Source: an uncultured Spirochaetaceae bacterium (GTDB lineage: Bacteria; Spirochaetota; Spirochaetia; Sphaerochaetales; Sphaerochaetaceae). Taken from it: 15,640 bases of DNA. Location of the stretch: positions 1-15,640 of the forward strand of contig CAMKPI010000025.1 of assembly GCA_946414625.1 (NCBI GenBank). Direction: 5' to 3'. A model generated the notes under the pieces. That model searched no databases. It was not told where the DNA came from and was given only the letters and a program-made list of their open reading frames with translations. The position numbers and the translations under genes are program-made. Positions 1-7,551 of this stretch are shown piece after piece (the first letter of the stretch is position 1; each line of letters begins with the position of its first letter).

Positions 1-53
1 AAATCAGCATAGTCATATGAATATCTCTTAATATCCCTGCCTCGCAAAATCGG

Positions 54-689
54 TCATTTCTTTTCATACAGATGTTTGTACTTACAGATAATTTTGCTAT
101 TATGCATAAACCGAGCAAGGGTATTTCTGTCAACATTAAAAAATTTTGCGATTTTGCGCTGCGAGATGCCGCTGATAAGTAATTCAATAATTATCATATC
201 TTTTTGATACAACTTATGCTTTGTTGGAGAGGTTTTTCTCCCTTTTGGTCTGCCTAAAATAATGCCTTCACTAACTTTACGAGCCAGCGCTTCTTTTGTT
301 CTTTGGCTAATCAGATTGCGCTCAATCTCTGCACTCAGCCCGAATGCAAACGCCAGAACCTTGCTTTGAATGTCATCGCCGAGTCGGTAATTGTCTTTTA
401 TTGTCCAAACCTTACATCCCTTGTTCATGCAGATGTGCAGAATTTCCATAATCATAAAAAGATTTCGTCCAAGTCGTGAGAGTTCCGCACAGACAATCAG
501 GTCATCTTCTTGAACTCTGTTTAAAAGTTCTCCAAGTTTTCGTTTGTCGTAATTTTTTGTTCCGCTGATTGTTTCTTCAATCCAACCGTCAATCATCAAA
601 TTTTCTTTTTTACAGAAATTGTTGATTTCAAATCGCTGATTTTCTACTGTTTGTTTGTCGCTTGAAACGCGGATATAACCATAAGTCAT
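54..689 (-). CDS. Serine recombinase, resolvase/DNA-invertase type
   Basis: A 211-residue small serine recombinase. The N-terminal catalytic domain (about 1-140) begins GYIRVSSDKQ; Ser9 aligns with the nucleophile of gamma-delta resolvase. The ELSRLGRN stretch supplies the paired arginines (R72, R75) of the active site, and AEIERNLISQRT (120-131) is the start of the long dimerisation helix. A short GRPKGRK linker (146-152) leads to a C-terminal helix-turn-helix (about 174-195, SGISQRKIAKFFNVDRNTL). Size and layout match resolvases and DNA invertases rather than large integrases. The ATG at 689 is preceded by a GAGG ribosome site. It is divergent from everything to its right and is followed by an IS256 relic. 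A dyad resembling a recombination site lies just upstream. Whether it inverts DNA or resolves cointegrates cannot be told from the protein alone. Confidence 0.93.
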   Translation of the reverse strand: MTYGYIRVSSDKQTVENQRFEINNFCKKENLMIDGWIEETISGTKNYDKRKLGELLNRVQEDDLIVCAELSRLGRNLFMIMEILHICMNKGCKVWTIKDNYRLGDDIQSKVLAFAFGLSAEIERNLISQRTKEALARKVSEGIILGRPKGRKTSPTKHKLYQKDMIIIELLISGISQRKIAKFFNVDRNTLARFMHNSKIICKYKHLYEKK

Positions 690-692
690 TCG

Positions 693-718
693 TTACCTCA
701 AAAATGTTTTTTAGGTAA
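693..718. promoter_or_regulatory. 26-bp hix-like dyad, candidate recombinase crossover or operator site
   Basis: Two 12-bp arms, TTACCTCAAAAA and TTTTTTAGGTAA, flank a central TG. All arm positions pair except one C/T mismatch. The 26-bp length, two-base centre, TT...AA ends and A-tract/T-tract arms resemble Hin/Gin-type hix/gix sites. It ends 4 bp upstream of the recombinase start codon, so it could equally be an autoregulatory operator. No second copy is seen in the window. Confidence 0.45.
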
Positions 719-847
719 TGATATAAAAAACACCAGCCCTGATGGAGGACAATAAAGTTCGCATTTTGAGAAACGGGAGGATATGGAAAACGTCATTGAA
801 AACCCTCAGAAAGTTTTCTGACGAAAGAAACAGAAGGAGGTTATCCA

Positions 848-1419
848 ATGACTGGAGACAGTTTAACAGGACAGATGTCAGCTTTGCTAGAGGATTTCAG
901 GGTGGAGGACGATCCGTTGTTGGAGATGATGAAATATCTTCTGACCGGAATCATGGGACTTGAGATCAATCAGAGAACCGGGTGCGGGAAAGGCGAACAC
1001 AACAGCGAGCGCACCGGCTACCGCAGCTGAGCCCGCAACCGAAGACTCAACACCAGACTTAGGACGATAGACTTGAACATGCCTTTGCTTCGGAAAGGAG
1101 GATACGAACCTTTTACCATATTGGTCGACCAGATCGCTCATCAGTCTCTATCCTGCCATCCTCCCTTATGCTCTCGTACAGGGATCAACCCAGATGATCA
1201 TCGGATATTCGACCTCAAGACTCCGCGTCCTGAACCTCTCGATCATGCCGTCAAGGCACCTGTTCATCTCGGAGTCCTCAGAGGGTGCTGATGCCAAAGA
1301 TGCCAAGGCGCTGAACCAGATGCCGCATCATCCTGGTGAAAACATCATTCTTGTATTCCTCGACCACCACGGAGACAAGAACCAGTTCGCTGCGTTGCCA
1401 TCCTTGCCGGAAAAAGTCT
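848..1419 (+). pseudogene. IS256-family (Mutator) transposase relic with internal inversion
   Basis: A broken transposase. A good ribosome site (AAGGAGG, 834-840) precedes ATG 848. The plus strand encodes an IS256-like N-terminus with family-typical ERTGYR near 1008-1024, then a stop at 1028-1030, then homology resumes in the same frame through PLLRKGGYEPF, ending near 1115. The next part of the protein lies on the opposite strand: read from about 1419 down to 1130, the minus strand gives RSELVLVSVVVEEYKNDVF, HLVQRLGIFGIS, then after frameshifts ERFRTRSLEVEYP and LYESIREDGR. These are consecutive blocks of IS256 transposases. Flipping 1116-1419 would join GGYEPF to FRQGWQRSEL smoothly. The catalytic C-terminal two thirds are missing, so it cannot be active. 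Possible inverted ends near 760-775 and 1535-1556 are too weak to call. Confidence 0.8.
1116..1419 (-). other. Inverted internal segment of the IS256 relic
   Basis: This segment carries the middle of the transposase on the minus strand, while the N-terminal part before 1116 is on the plus strand. Both pieces are degenerate: a stop follows GIST near 1275, and there is a one-base shift around the WVDP/LYES join. Breakpoints are estimated from where homology on each strand ends and are good to about 10 bp. Confidence 0.65.
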
Positions 1420-1459
1420 TGTGCTCGAAAGCGGGGAGTCTTCGGTGCAATGCGGGACA

Positions 1460-1763
1460 GTATCCACAAGAGAAATGCCAGCCTGTGGATAACTTGTGGA
1501 TAAATTCACGCAAAACCCCCTCCGAAACGCCTGGGAGAGGGTGTCTAAAATTTGTTAGTTCATTGTTTTTTAGTTGCGGTCTGTGTAGTATCTGTTTTTT
1601 CTAAATTGTTGTAACGAAACGAATTAAGTTTTTGAAACATACGTGGATAGATATATTCGATAATATCATTTTCCCTTTTAAGAAGGTCGTGTAACCTTGA
1701 AAAAAACGGCTGGTGAAAAAGTGTTCACAACTTGTGGATAACTCTGTTGATAACCGTTGATAG
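1460..1763. other. DnaA-box cluster with AT-rich tract, candidate oriC or DnaA-titration site
   Basis: Three perfect DnaA boxes, all written as TGTGGATAA on the plus strand, lie at 1484-1492, 1495-1503 and 1733-1741. Near matches are GTATCCACA (1460-1468), TGTTGATAA (1745-1753) and weaker CGTGGATAG (1642-1650). Between the two groups, about 1555-1690 is AT-rich and could serve as an unwinding element. The boxes share one orientation apart from the first. The stretch 1420-1860 has no convincing gene. Genes to the right run rightward and the recombinase runs leftward, as expected around an origin, but dnaA/dnaN are not in the window. The alternatives are a DnaA-binding reservoir or a plasmid-derived origin. 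Confidence 0.5.
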
Positions 1764-1878
1764 AATTAACTTTTCTTTATGAAATATGAACTTAGATTGT
1801 GAATTGCAAAGACGGTGATGCCCGGTGTAAAACGGAAAAACACTATAAAAGAAAACGCAATTGTGTTATAAATTGATT

Positions 1879-3063
1879 ATGTTTTTATATGTAAATTTTC
1901 CGAGTTGGATAAAGCCGACAGTCTTTTCTTTCCTGCCTGTACGCTGGTATGCTCTGATGTATCTTGTAGCGTTCGCGGCCACATTTCTTCTCTTCCGTCG
2001 CCAGCAGAAAAAGGAGGCGGTTCTTGAAAAAATGGACAGAGAGAAGTGTGTGACGCTTTTCATGTACCTGATTGTCTGTCTTATCATCGGGGGACGCCTT
2101 TTCTCGTGTCTTTTCTACGAGGGAAGCATGTACTACTGGACACATCCCCATCTGATTTTCTGGCCGTTCAGGAACGGGCGTTTTGTGGGTCTTCCTGGCA
2201 TGAGCTACCACGGAGGGGCTCTCGGAGCGGTGTTCGGATGTTGGCTCTTCTGTCGCAGATACGGTTTCAGGTTCCTTGAGACAGGGGATGCAATCGCGGT
2301 AGGCGTTCCGTTGGGATATACGTTCGGCAGGCTCGGAAATTTCATAAATGCGGAGCTTTGGGGTAGGTGCACGGGGAGCCGCTACGGCATGGTGTTCCCT
2401 TATGCTGAGAGATTCTCCTCTTCCCTGGAGTGGGTGCGAACTGCGGCTGACAAGGCTGGGATCGCGTATTCCGAGGGTTCTTTTGTGAACCTTCCGCGCC
2501 ACCCTTCGCAGTTGTACGAGGCGTTTTTCGAGGGGATAGTTCTTTTCATCGTGCTTTGGTTTGTGGTCAAACCTTACGCAAGGAAAAAGGATTGTCCGTT
2601 CGGGCATGGGTTTATCTCAGGGTGCTACTTTCTGGGATACGGGTTTGTGAGGTTTTTCATCGAGTATTTCCGGGAGCCGGATGAGCAGCTGGGTTTTGTG
2701 ATTGCGCTGGGGCGTGAAACGGAACCGGTGGCATTGTTCAGGTCTTTTTGGAATTTCAGCCTGGGACAGGTGCTTTGCTTTCTGATGATTCTCCTGGGAG
2801 TGATTCTTATAAAGTGGTCGCACGACAATAGAGAGAAGGAGTCTTCGGCGACACAGTCTGCCTCCCGGAAAAAAGCTGCCGCACAGGGCACTGAGGGACG
2901 GGGAGCCTCGTCTCGTGGTGGCGCGGGGAGGTCTTCTGCCTCCTGGAAAGATTCCGGCCTCGCCTCCGGAAGCCGCAGAGCCGAGGGAGGGGACGCCGCG
3001 TCGGTGAATATGCCTAAAAATTCCCGGCAGGGGAAAGGCGGAAAGAAAAACGACGAGAGGTGA
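1879..3063 (+). CDS. lgt: Prolipoprotein diacylglyceryl transferase
   Basis: Lgt is the inner-membrane enzyme that moves diacylglycerol from phosphatidylglycerol to the lipobox cysteine of prolipoproteins, the first step of lipoprotein maturation. The multi-pass protein has the family blocks: SYHGGALGA with His111, the signature GRLGNFINAELWG with Arg151 and Asn154, HPSQLYEAFFEG, and GYGFVRFFIEYFREPDEQLG with Arg258. ATG 1879 is preferred because MFLYVNFPSWIKP fits the family start; an in-frame TTG at 1861 would add six residues. No strong ribosome site is visible for either. After the last membrane helix there is an atypical tail (about 315-394) rich in Ser, Ala, Gly, Lys and Arg, probably cytoplasmic and disordered. 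The downstream peptidase gene starts 7 bp after the stop, suggesting one transcript. Confidence 0.95.
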   Translation: MFLYVNFPSWIKPTVFSFLPVRWYALMYLVAFAATFLLFRRQQKKEAVLEKMDREKCVTLFMYLIVCLIIGGRLFSCLFYEGSMYYWTHPHLIFWPFRNGRFVGLPGMSYHGGALGAVFGCWLFCRRYGFRFLETGDAIAVGVPLGYTFGRLGNFINAELWGRCTGSRYGMVFPYAERFSSSLEWVRTAADKAGIAYSEGSFVNLPRHPSQLYEAFFEGIVLFIVLWFVVKPYARKKDCPFGHGFISGCYFLGYGFVRFFIEYFREPDEQLGFVIALGRETEPVALFRSFWNFSLGQVLCFLMILLGVILIKWSHDNREKESSATQSASRKKAAAQGTEGRGASSRGGAGRSSASWKDSGLASGSRRAEGGDAASVNMPKNSRQGKGGKKNDER

Positions 3064-3070
3064 ATCCCGC

Positions 3071-5287
3071 ATGTCGAACAGCGCTGAAAGAACCACGGTC
3101 GGCACGACCATCGCAGAAAGGCTGTCACGCCTACGCACCCTTATGGAGCGCGAGGGTATATCGGCATACGTTGTAAATACTTACGATCCTCATTTTACTG
3201 AATACCCGTCTTGCCGCTGGAGGGCGCTGGAGTACATTTCCGGTTTCACAGGATCCAGCGGGATTGCTGTGGTCACAAGAGAAGACGCACTTCTTTGGAC
3301 CGATTCGAGATATTTCATCCAGTGCGAGGAGGAGCTCCGCGGCACGGCTTTCAGGATGATGAAGGATGACGGTAGTGCGGCTGGCGACTTCATGGAATGG
3401 CTGAGATGCGCATCTCGTGGTAAGCCGGCTTTTGAAATCGGTATAAACGGCGAGACTTTATCCATAGCTGTTTATAGGAAAATGCTGAAGACCGGGCTCA
3501 AGGTGCGGCCTCTCGGAGACCTCGTCGGGGAGATTTGGACGGAGAGACCGGAGGACAAGACAAGCCCGGCATGGGTTTTTCCAGCCAGGTTTGCCGGAGA
3601 GGGCGTGGAGAGCAAAATCGGCAAGCTGCGAAGCCGGATGGAAGCGGAATGTATTGATTACACACTGTTCACAGCGCTGGATTCCGTCGCGTGGATTTTG
3701 AACCTCCGGGCGTCGGATATCGACTTCACTCCTGTCTTTCTTTCATATCTTTTGGTGGGAAGGAATAGTGTAGTGCTGTTTACTGATCCTTCCCGGTTCG
3801 ACGAATTGAGGAGATGCTCCGGTAGAAAAAAGTTTGAGAGCCTCGCTTCCCTTGTAGAAATTCTCCCTTATGGGGACGTGTTCGCATATCTTGAAAAAAT
3901 AGAGGGACGGGTTTCCCTTGATTTCAGGAAAACGAACATGAGGATTGCGGGTTGTCTTGGTATTTGCCAGGATATCGGGCCTTCAGGCGGGCAAAAGCAA
4001 ATATCTTCCACCGGAAAGGCAGACGGAGGCGCGACGGGTAGCGAAGAGTCTCGCGCGGATGTGGTTGATGAGTCGCAGTATCTCCGTTTTGACCTTCAGC
4101 CTGTGCATGAAGAACCCCGCACGGACGCGGGAGATGTGCCAGGTGCAGGTGTTGAAAAGACCAAAGACCGAGAGAAAACGTGCACTGGTGTGACCGAATT
4201 TCGTGATGCTGATTTCTTTGCATTGACTGAAAATAATCAAGGAAAACCACGCGCGGAAGTGATTGATGAGCGCGACGAGTATCTTTTTGCATTGACTGGA
4301 GATAATCGAGGAAAACCACGCACGGTTGTGGTTGACGAGCGCGACCCTGCGGAAACGCTGAAAGCATGCAAAAACAGCAGTGAGGTTCGGGGAATGGAAG
4401 AAGCCATGCTCCGGGATGGGGCGGCGTTTGTCCGGTTGCTGATGCGCGTGCGTGACAGTGCGTCATGGTCGCGCTCGGAGATGGGTGGAAAAGGCTCCGC
4501 GCTGTCAGAGCGGTCCGTTTCCGCGGAGTTGGAGCGTCTCCGGCGTGAAGACGCTGATTACCTCGAGCCATCGTTCGGTACGATTTCCGCATTCATGGAA
4601 CACGGAGCGGTGGTTCACTACGCGCCGACGGAAAAGACGGACAAAATAATCGACCGGAGCGGGTCTCTTGTGCTGGATTTCGGCGGACAGTACCGTTTCG
4701 GGACAACAGATACCACAAGGACAATCCTAATTGGTGGGCGACGGGCTTCATACCGGGCTCCCTCGAGGCTTGTTGCGGACTATACCGCCGTTCTGAAGGC
4801 GCATCTTGCGCTCTGCCGCGCCGTTTTCCCCGAAGGAACCACAGGTCATCAGCTTGACGCGCTGGCGAAGGAGCAGCTCTGGCAGTTCCGCGAGACCTAC
4901 TTTCACGGGACGGGTCACGGGGTGGGGTGCTGCCTTTCCGTCCACGAGGGGCCCATGAGCATTTCGAGCAGGGCGAACGGTGTAGCTCTGATGCCGGGAA
5001 TGATTCTTTCCGTCGAGCCCGGACTCTACCGCGAGGGGCTCTGGGGAATTCGAATAGAGAACCTTGTGAAGGTGTCCAAGTTCGGCAAGAGCGAGGCGGG
5101 ACGGTTCTACCGTTTCCAAACGATAACCTTTATGCCATACGAGAGAAGGCTCATAGACAAGGCTCTTTTGTCGCCTGAGGAGATATCGCAGATAAATGAT
5201 TATCACCAATGTGTTTACGAAAATTTGGAGCCGCGCCTTTCCGTTGAAGAGGCGTCTTTTCTCCGCTCACTTTGCGAGCCGCTTTGA
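3071..5287 (+). CDS. pepP: Xaa-Pro aminopeptidase (M24B) with repeat-built insertion
   Basis: A 738-residue two-metal aminopeptidase releasing N-terminal residues next to proline. Two creatinase-like N-terminal domains (about 1-165 and 165-295) precede the M24 'pita-bread' domain (about 435-680). Metal ligands are all present: Asp536 (LVLDFGG), Asp547 (GTTDTTRT), His616 (HGTGHGVG), Glu649 (SVEPGLY) and Glu663 (RIENL); His612 matches the conserved catalytic histidine. The layout fits the long eukaryote-like/XPP1 form, usually near 590 residues. The excess is a low-complexity acidic insertion at about 296-418, with repeated VVDE/VIDERD and GKPR motifs, placed before the normal VVDERDPAETLKACKN junction. 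It probably forms a surface loop. ATG 3071 follows a GAGAGG ribosome site and lies 7 bp after lgt. The gene symbol is by family; apeP/XPP1-like would also fit. Confidence 0.93.
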   Translation: MSNSAERTTVGTTIAERLSRLRTLMEREGISAYVVNTYDPHFTEYPSCRWRALEYISGFTGSSGIAVVTREDALLWTDSRYFIQCEEELRGTAFRMMKDDGSAAGDFMEWLRCASRGKPAFEIGINGETLSIAVYRKMLKTGLKVRPLGDLVGEIWTERPEDKTSPAWVFPARFAGEGVESKIGKLRSRMEAECIDYTLFTALDSVAWILNLRASDIDFTPVFLSYLLVGRNSVVLFTDPSRFDELRRCSGRKKFESLASLVEILPYGDVFAYLEKIEGRVSLDFRKTNMRIAGCLGICQDIGPSGGQKQISSTGKADGGATGSEESRADVVDESQYLRFDLQPVHEEPRTDAGDVPGAGVEKTKDREKTCTGVTEFRDADFFALTENNQGKPRAEVIDERDEYLFALTGDNRGKPRTVVVDERDPAETLKACKNSSEVRGMEEAMLRDGAAFVRLLMRVRDSASWSRSEMGGKGSALSERSVSAELERLRREDADYLEPSFGTISAFMEHGAVVHYAPTEKTDKIIDRSGSLVLDFGGQYRFGTTDTTRTILIGGRRASYRAPSRLVADYTAVLKAHLALCRAVFPEGTTGHQLDALAKEQLWQFRETYFHGTGHGVGCCLSVHEGPMSISSRANGVALMPGMILSVEPGLYREGLWGIRIENLVKVSKFGKSEAGRFYRFQTITFMPYERRLIDKALLSPEEISQINDYHQCVYENLEPRLSVEEASFLRSLCEPL
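4217..4354 (+). repeat. In-frame 69-bp tandem repeat inside the aminopeptidase gene
   Basis: Two adjacent 23-codon units begin FALTENNQGKPR and FALTGDNRGKPR and run on to VIDERD / VVDERD. The shared TTTGCATTGACTG is at 4217 and 4286, exactly 69 bp apart. A more decayed third unit (ADVVDESQYL...EEPR) lies upstream near 4057-4135. The repeats keep the reading frame. Confidence 0.85.
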
Positions 5288-5407
5288 CTTGTCATCCACA
5301 GTGACGGCGAGCTGGTCGACGGGAGTTTTGTAGAATTTTTTGCCGTGGAGCAACTCCTAGGCGAAGGAATCAGAATTATTTTTTGGAATACTCCGTAGGA
5401 GGCAGGT

Positions 5408-6589
5408 TTGAGAAAGATTTTGGTATTTGCAAAGAAGGAGGCAATGCTCTGCGTGGCGGCTCTCTTCGCTGTGGCGGGGCTCATCCTGACTCCTCCGTCA
5501 GGGGAAACCCTTCGGTCTGTTGACTGGAAGACGCTTTGCACTCTTTTTATTCTGCTGTCTATTCTGGACGGCTTCAAGACAGAGAATCTTTTCCTGCCTG
5601 TGATTCGTCTCTCTTCGCGCATTCGGGGGCTCACCGGGCTTTCCCTTTTCCTTGTGTTCGGGGTTTTCTTCTCTTCCATGTTCGTGACAAACGACATATC
5701 CCTTATAATATTCGTTCCTCTCGCAATCATTCTTTTTCGTGCCAGGGGCTGTGAGAGGTACATTCTGCCGGTAATCTGCGTACAGAATGTGGCGGCGGTT
5801 CGGGGAAGCCTCCTTACTCCCTTCGGTAGCCCGCAGAACCTTTATCTTTTTGAGCAGTCCGGCATTGGCGCCGCCGAATTCATTTCCATGATGCTTCCGC
5901 TTTGGGTGGGGAGTGCAGTGATGATTTTTCTGTTCGTCGTCATTATGTTTGCTGTGGAGAGGCGCCGCTTTCGGGATAGATCCGCCACTGTCGAATCCGC
6001 GGAACGAACAAACGGGAACGCCTTCAGAAGCCTTCCGGAAGAATCTGACTCCTGGGATTCGTCCCGGCGCAGGCAGAGAGCGGTGTACCTCGCGCTCTTC
6101 GCTGTGGCAGTTGGCATGATTGTGACGCGGACGAGGTTTTGGCCGTGGATTTCCTCTGGTGTGGTTGTGCTGTTGTTCCTCAACGACCGGACTCTGTTCA
6201 AGAGAGTGGACTATGCGCTAATCGGTACTTTTTTCTGTTTCTTTGTTTTTTCGGGTTCTGTTTCCGCGAATCCCTCGGTGTCTGCTGTGCTGTCCAATAG
6301 GGTTGCGGGGCATGAGTATGCTTGGAGCATACTCATAAGCCAGGTTGTGTCCAACGTGCCTGCAGCCATTCTGCTTTGGCCTTTTTCCGAGAATTTACGA
6401 CCGCTTATTTGGGGGCTGGATACGGCGGGGCTTGTGAGTGTCATAGGGAGTCTCGCATCCGTGATAAACATGCGCCTTTATACCCGTGAGTATCCAGGCA
6501 GGGGATGGGTGTTTGTCGGTGTGTTCGAAGCGGTTTCTCTTATGTTTTTTGCGGTGATGTGTCCGTTGCAGGCGATTCTTCTCAGGTGA
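5408..6589 (+). CDS. ArsB/NhaD/SLC13-like ion-transporter superfamily permease
   Basis: A 393-residue polytopic membrane protein with about ten hydrophobic segments. It has the two-fold pseudo-repeat typical of the ion-transporter superfamily. The first half has SSMFVTNDISLIIFVP (89-104, Asn95-Asp96) followed by GSLLTPFGSPQNLYL (133-147). The second half has SQVVSNVPAAILLWP followed by GSLASVINMRLY. These re-entrant, substrate-site-like motifs resemble ArsB, CitMHS and SLC13 permeases. A charged cytoplasmic loop (about 184-222, ERRRFRDRS...SSRRRQR) separates the halves. The start is TTG 5408, supported by TAGGAGG at 5396-5402. The substrate cannot be assigned: arsenite, dicarboxylate, Na+/H+ exchange or others remain possible, and no ars genes are nearby. 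It may be transcribed with lgt-pepP, though 120 bp separate it from pepP. Confidence 0.82.
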   Translation: MRKILVFAKKEAMLCVAALFAVAGLILTPPSGETLRSVDWKTLCTLFILLSILDGFKTENLFLPVIRLSSRIRGLTGLSLFLVFGVFFSSMFVTNDISLIIFVPLAIILFRARGCERYILPVICVQNVAAVRGSLLTPFGSPQNLYLFEQSGIGAAEFISMMLPLWVGSAVMIFLFVVIMFAVERRRFRDRSATVESAERTNGNAFRSLPEESDSWDSSRRRQRAVYLALFAVAVGMIVTRTRFWPWISSGVVVLLFLNDRTLFKRVDYALIGTFFCFFVFSGSVSANPSVSAVLSNRVAGHEYAWSILISQVVSNVPAAILLWPFSENLRPLIWGLDTAGLVSVIGSLASVINMRLYTREYPGRGWVFVGVFEAVSLMFFAVMCPLQAILLR

Positions 6590-6741
6590 AAGCAGGTTGA
6601 TAGTTTTTAAAAAATAGTCGCCATATAATTAGTATTGTCTGGATGCTATTGACAGTAATGAGATGAAAAATCAGTCGGATTATCAGAATTTAGCTGTTTT
6701 AGCACTCTGAAAGCCGGTTTTCGTCTGAAACGGGAGAAATG

Positions 6742-6762
6742 AAAAAATTTCAGAAATTTTTT
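6742..6762. promoter_or_regulatory. Perfect 21-bp palindrome upstream of lexA
   Basis: Arms AAAAAATTTC and GAAATTTTTT pair perfectly around one central A. The palindrome lies 10 bp upstream of the predicted lexA -35 element. It could be a regulator-binding site, possibly the LexA operator of this lineage, or an AT-only hairpin acting as a weak terminator (TTTTTTGTTTTT follows). It does not match the E. coli, Bacillus or Leptospira SOS boxes. Confidence 0.4.
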
Positions 6763-6772
6763 GTTTTTAGTC

Positions 6773-6801
6773 TTAACAAACGGTAGCAAATATGTTATTC
6801 T
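6773..6801 (+). promoter_or_regulatory. Predicted lexA promoter
   Basis: TTAACA (6773-6778) and TATTCT (6796-6801) are separated by 17 bp, a sigma-70-like arrangement ending 92 bp before the lexA start. A second CTTAAC follows at 6800-6805. This is a pattern match only. Confidence 0.35.
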
Positions 6802-6893
6802 TAACGCATTAAGAGGTCGGAATTTGAAATCTTGTGGTGATGGACGTTTTGCCGTTTGCTGCGAGGTAGGGTATTTTCGAGAGGAGATGCAAG

Positions 6894-7523
6894 ATGAAGG
6901 AACTCACCCAGAGACAGAAGGAAGTTGCTCAATTTATTGAAAACTACATGGACACGAACGGCTATGCGCCGAGCGTCCGGAACATTGCGGATCATTTCGG
7001 GTTCTCGCCAAAGGCTGCGTATGACCACATGACCGCTCTGAAGAAGAAGAACATCATCCGAACCGCAGACAATCTGCCGCGCGGAATGGCACTCCTGAAA
7101 AGGACTGGTCCTTCGGAGTCAGGCAACCTTGTGAAGGTTCCGATTCTGGGTACAACTGCGGCTGGAGTACCGATCTTGTCCGAGGAGAACTATGACGGGT
7201 TTCTTCCGCTTCCGCAGAGCCTTTTGGGGATAAACGATGTGGATGCGGTATTTGCCCTCAAAGTGAATGGGGACAGCATGATTGAGGATGGAATCGGTGA
7301 TGGGGATATTGCTATCATATTGAAGACAAAGAGCGCGGAGAACGGGCAGATTGTTGTGGCAAGCATCGGAGACAGCGAGGATTACGGCATCACGCTGAAG
7401 CATTTCTTCCGGAGCGGCGAGAAGTTTGAGCTGCGTCCGGCGAACTCTGCCTATACGAGCATCATCTCGACACACTGTGACATTCACGGAAGACTGCTTT
7501 TGATTATCAAGAAGTTTAATTGA
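6894..7523 (+). CDS. lexA: LexA, SOS-response repressor and self-cleaving protease
   Basis: A 209-residue LexA. The N-terminal winged helix-turn-helix begins with the family-typical LTQRQKEVAQFIENYM and covers about 1-70 (VRNIADHFGFSPKAAYDHMTALKKK). The self-cleavage bond is Ala90-Gly91 in GTTAAGVPI. The S24 catalytic dyad is Ser128 (VNGDSMIEDG) and Lys169 (GITLKHFF). All parts needed for RecA-stimulated self-cleavage are present. ATG 6894 has a GAGGAG ribosome site at 6881-6886. The gene appears monocistronic: it has its own upstream region and is followed by a long repeat-filled gap. It should repress DNA-repair genes and probably itself, but no known SOS-box consensus is recognised upstream; the palindrome at 6742-6762 is the best candidate. 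Confidence 0.96.
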   Translation: MKELTQRQKEVAQFIENYMDTNGYAPSVRNIADHFGFSPKAAYDHMTALKKKNIIRTADNLPRGMALLKRTGPSESGNLVKVPILGTTAAGVPILSEENYDGFLPLPQSLLGINDVDAVFALKVNGDSMIEDGIGDGDIAIILKTKSAENGQIVVASIGDSEDYGITLKHFFRSGEKFELRPANSAYTSIISTHCDIHGRLLLIIKKFN

Positions 7524-7551
7524 CTTATATTTTCGCGGAAGAGTCATTCGG

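Noticed and set aside
742..963. Open frame starting at 742 as the transposase start
   Set aside because: IS256 similarity is in the other frame from ATG 848, which also has the better ribosome site.
760..1556. Terminal inverted repeats for the IS256 relic (ATTTTGAGAAAC near 764 and GTGTCTAAAAT near 1540)
   Set aside because: Similarity is short and needs gaps; not enough to mark the element ends.
1885..2607. Long minus-strand open frame (240 codons) opposite lgt
   Set aside because: It lies wholly antisense to a confidently identified gene, has no recognisable domain and is a by-product of codon bias.
3924..4592. Minus-strand open frame opposite the aminopeptidase insertion
   Set aside because: Its apparent repeats simply mirror the 69-bp repeats of the real gene; no family resemblance.
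5288..5407. Terminator or small gene between the aminopeptidase and permease
   Set aside because: Only a 4-bp GTCA/TGAC hairpin without a T-run and no supported frame; nothing callable.
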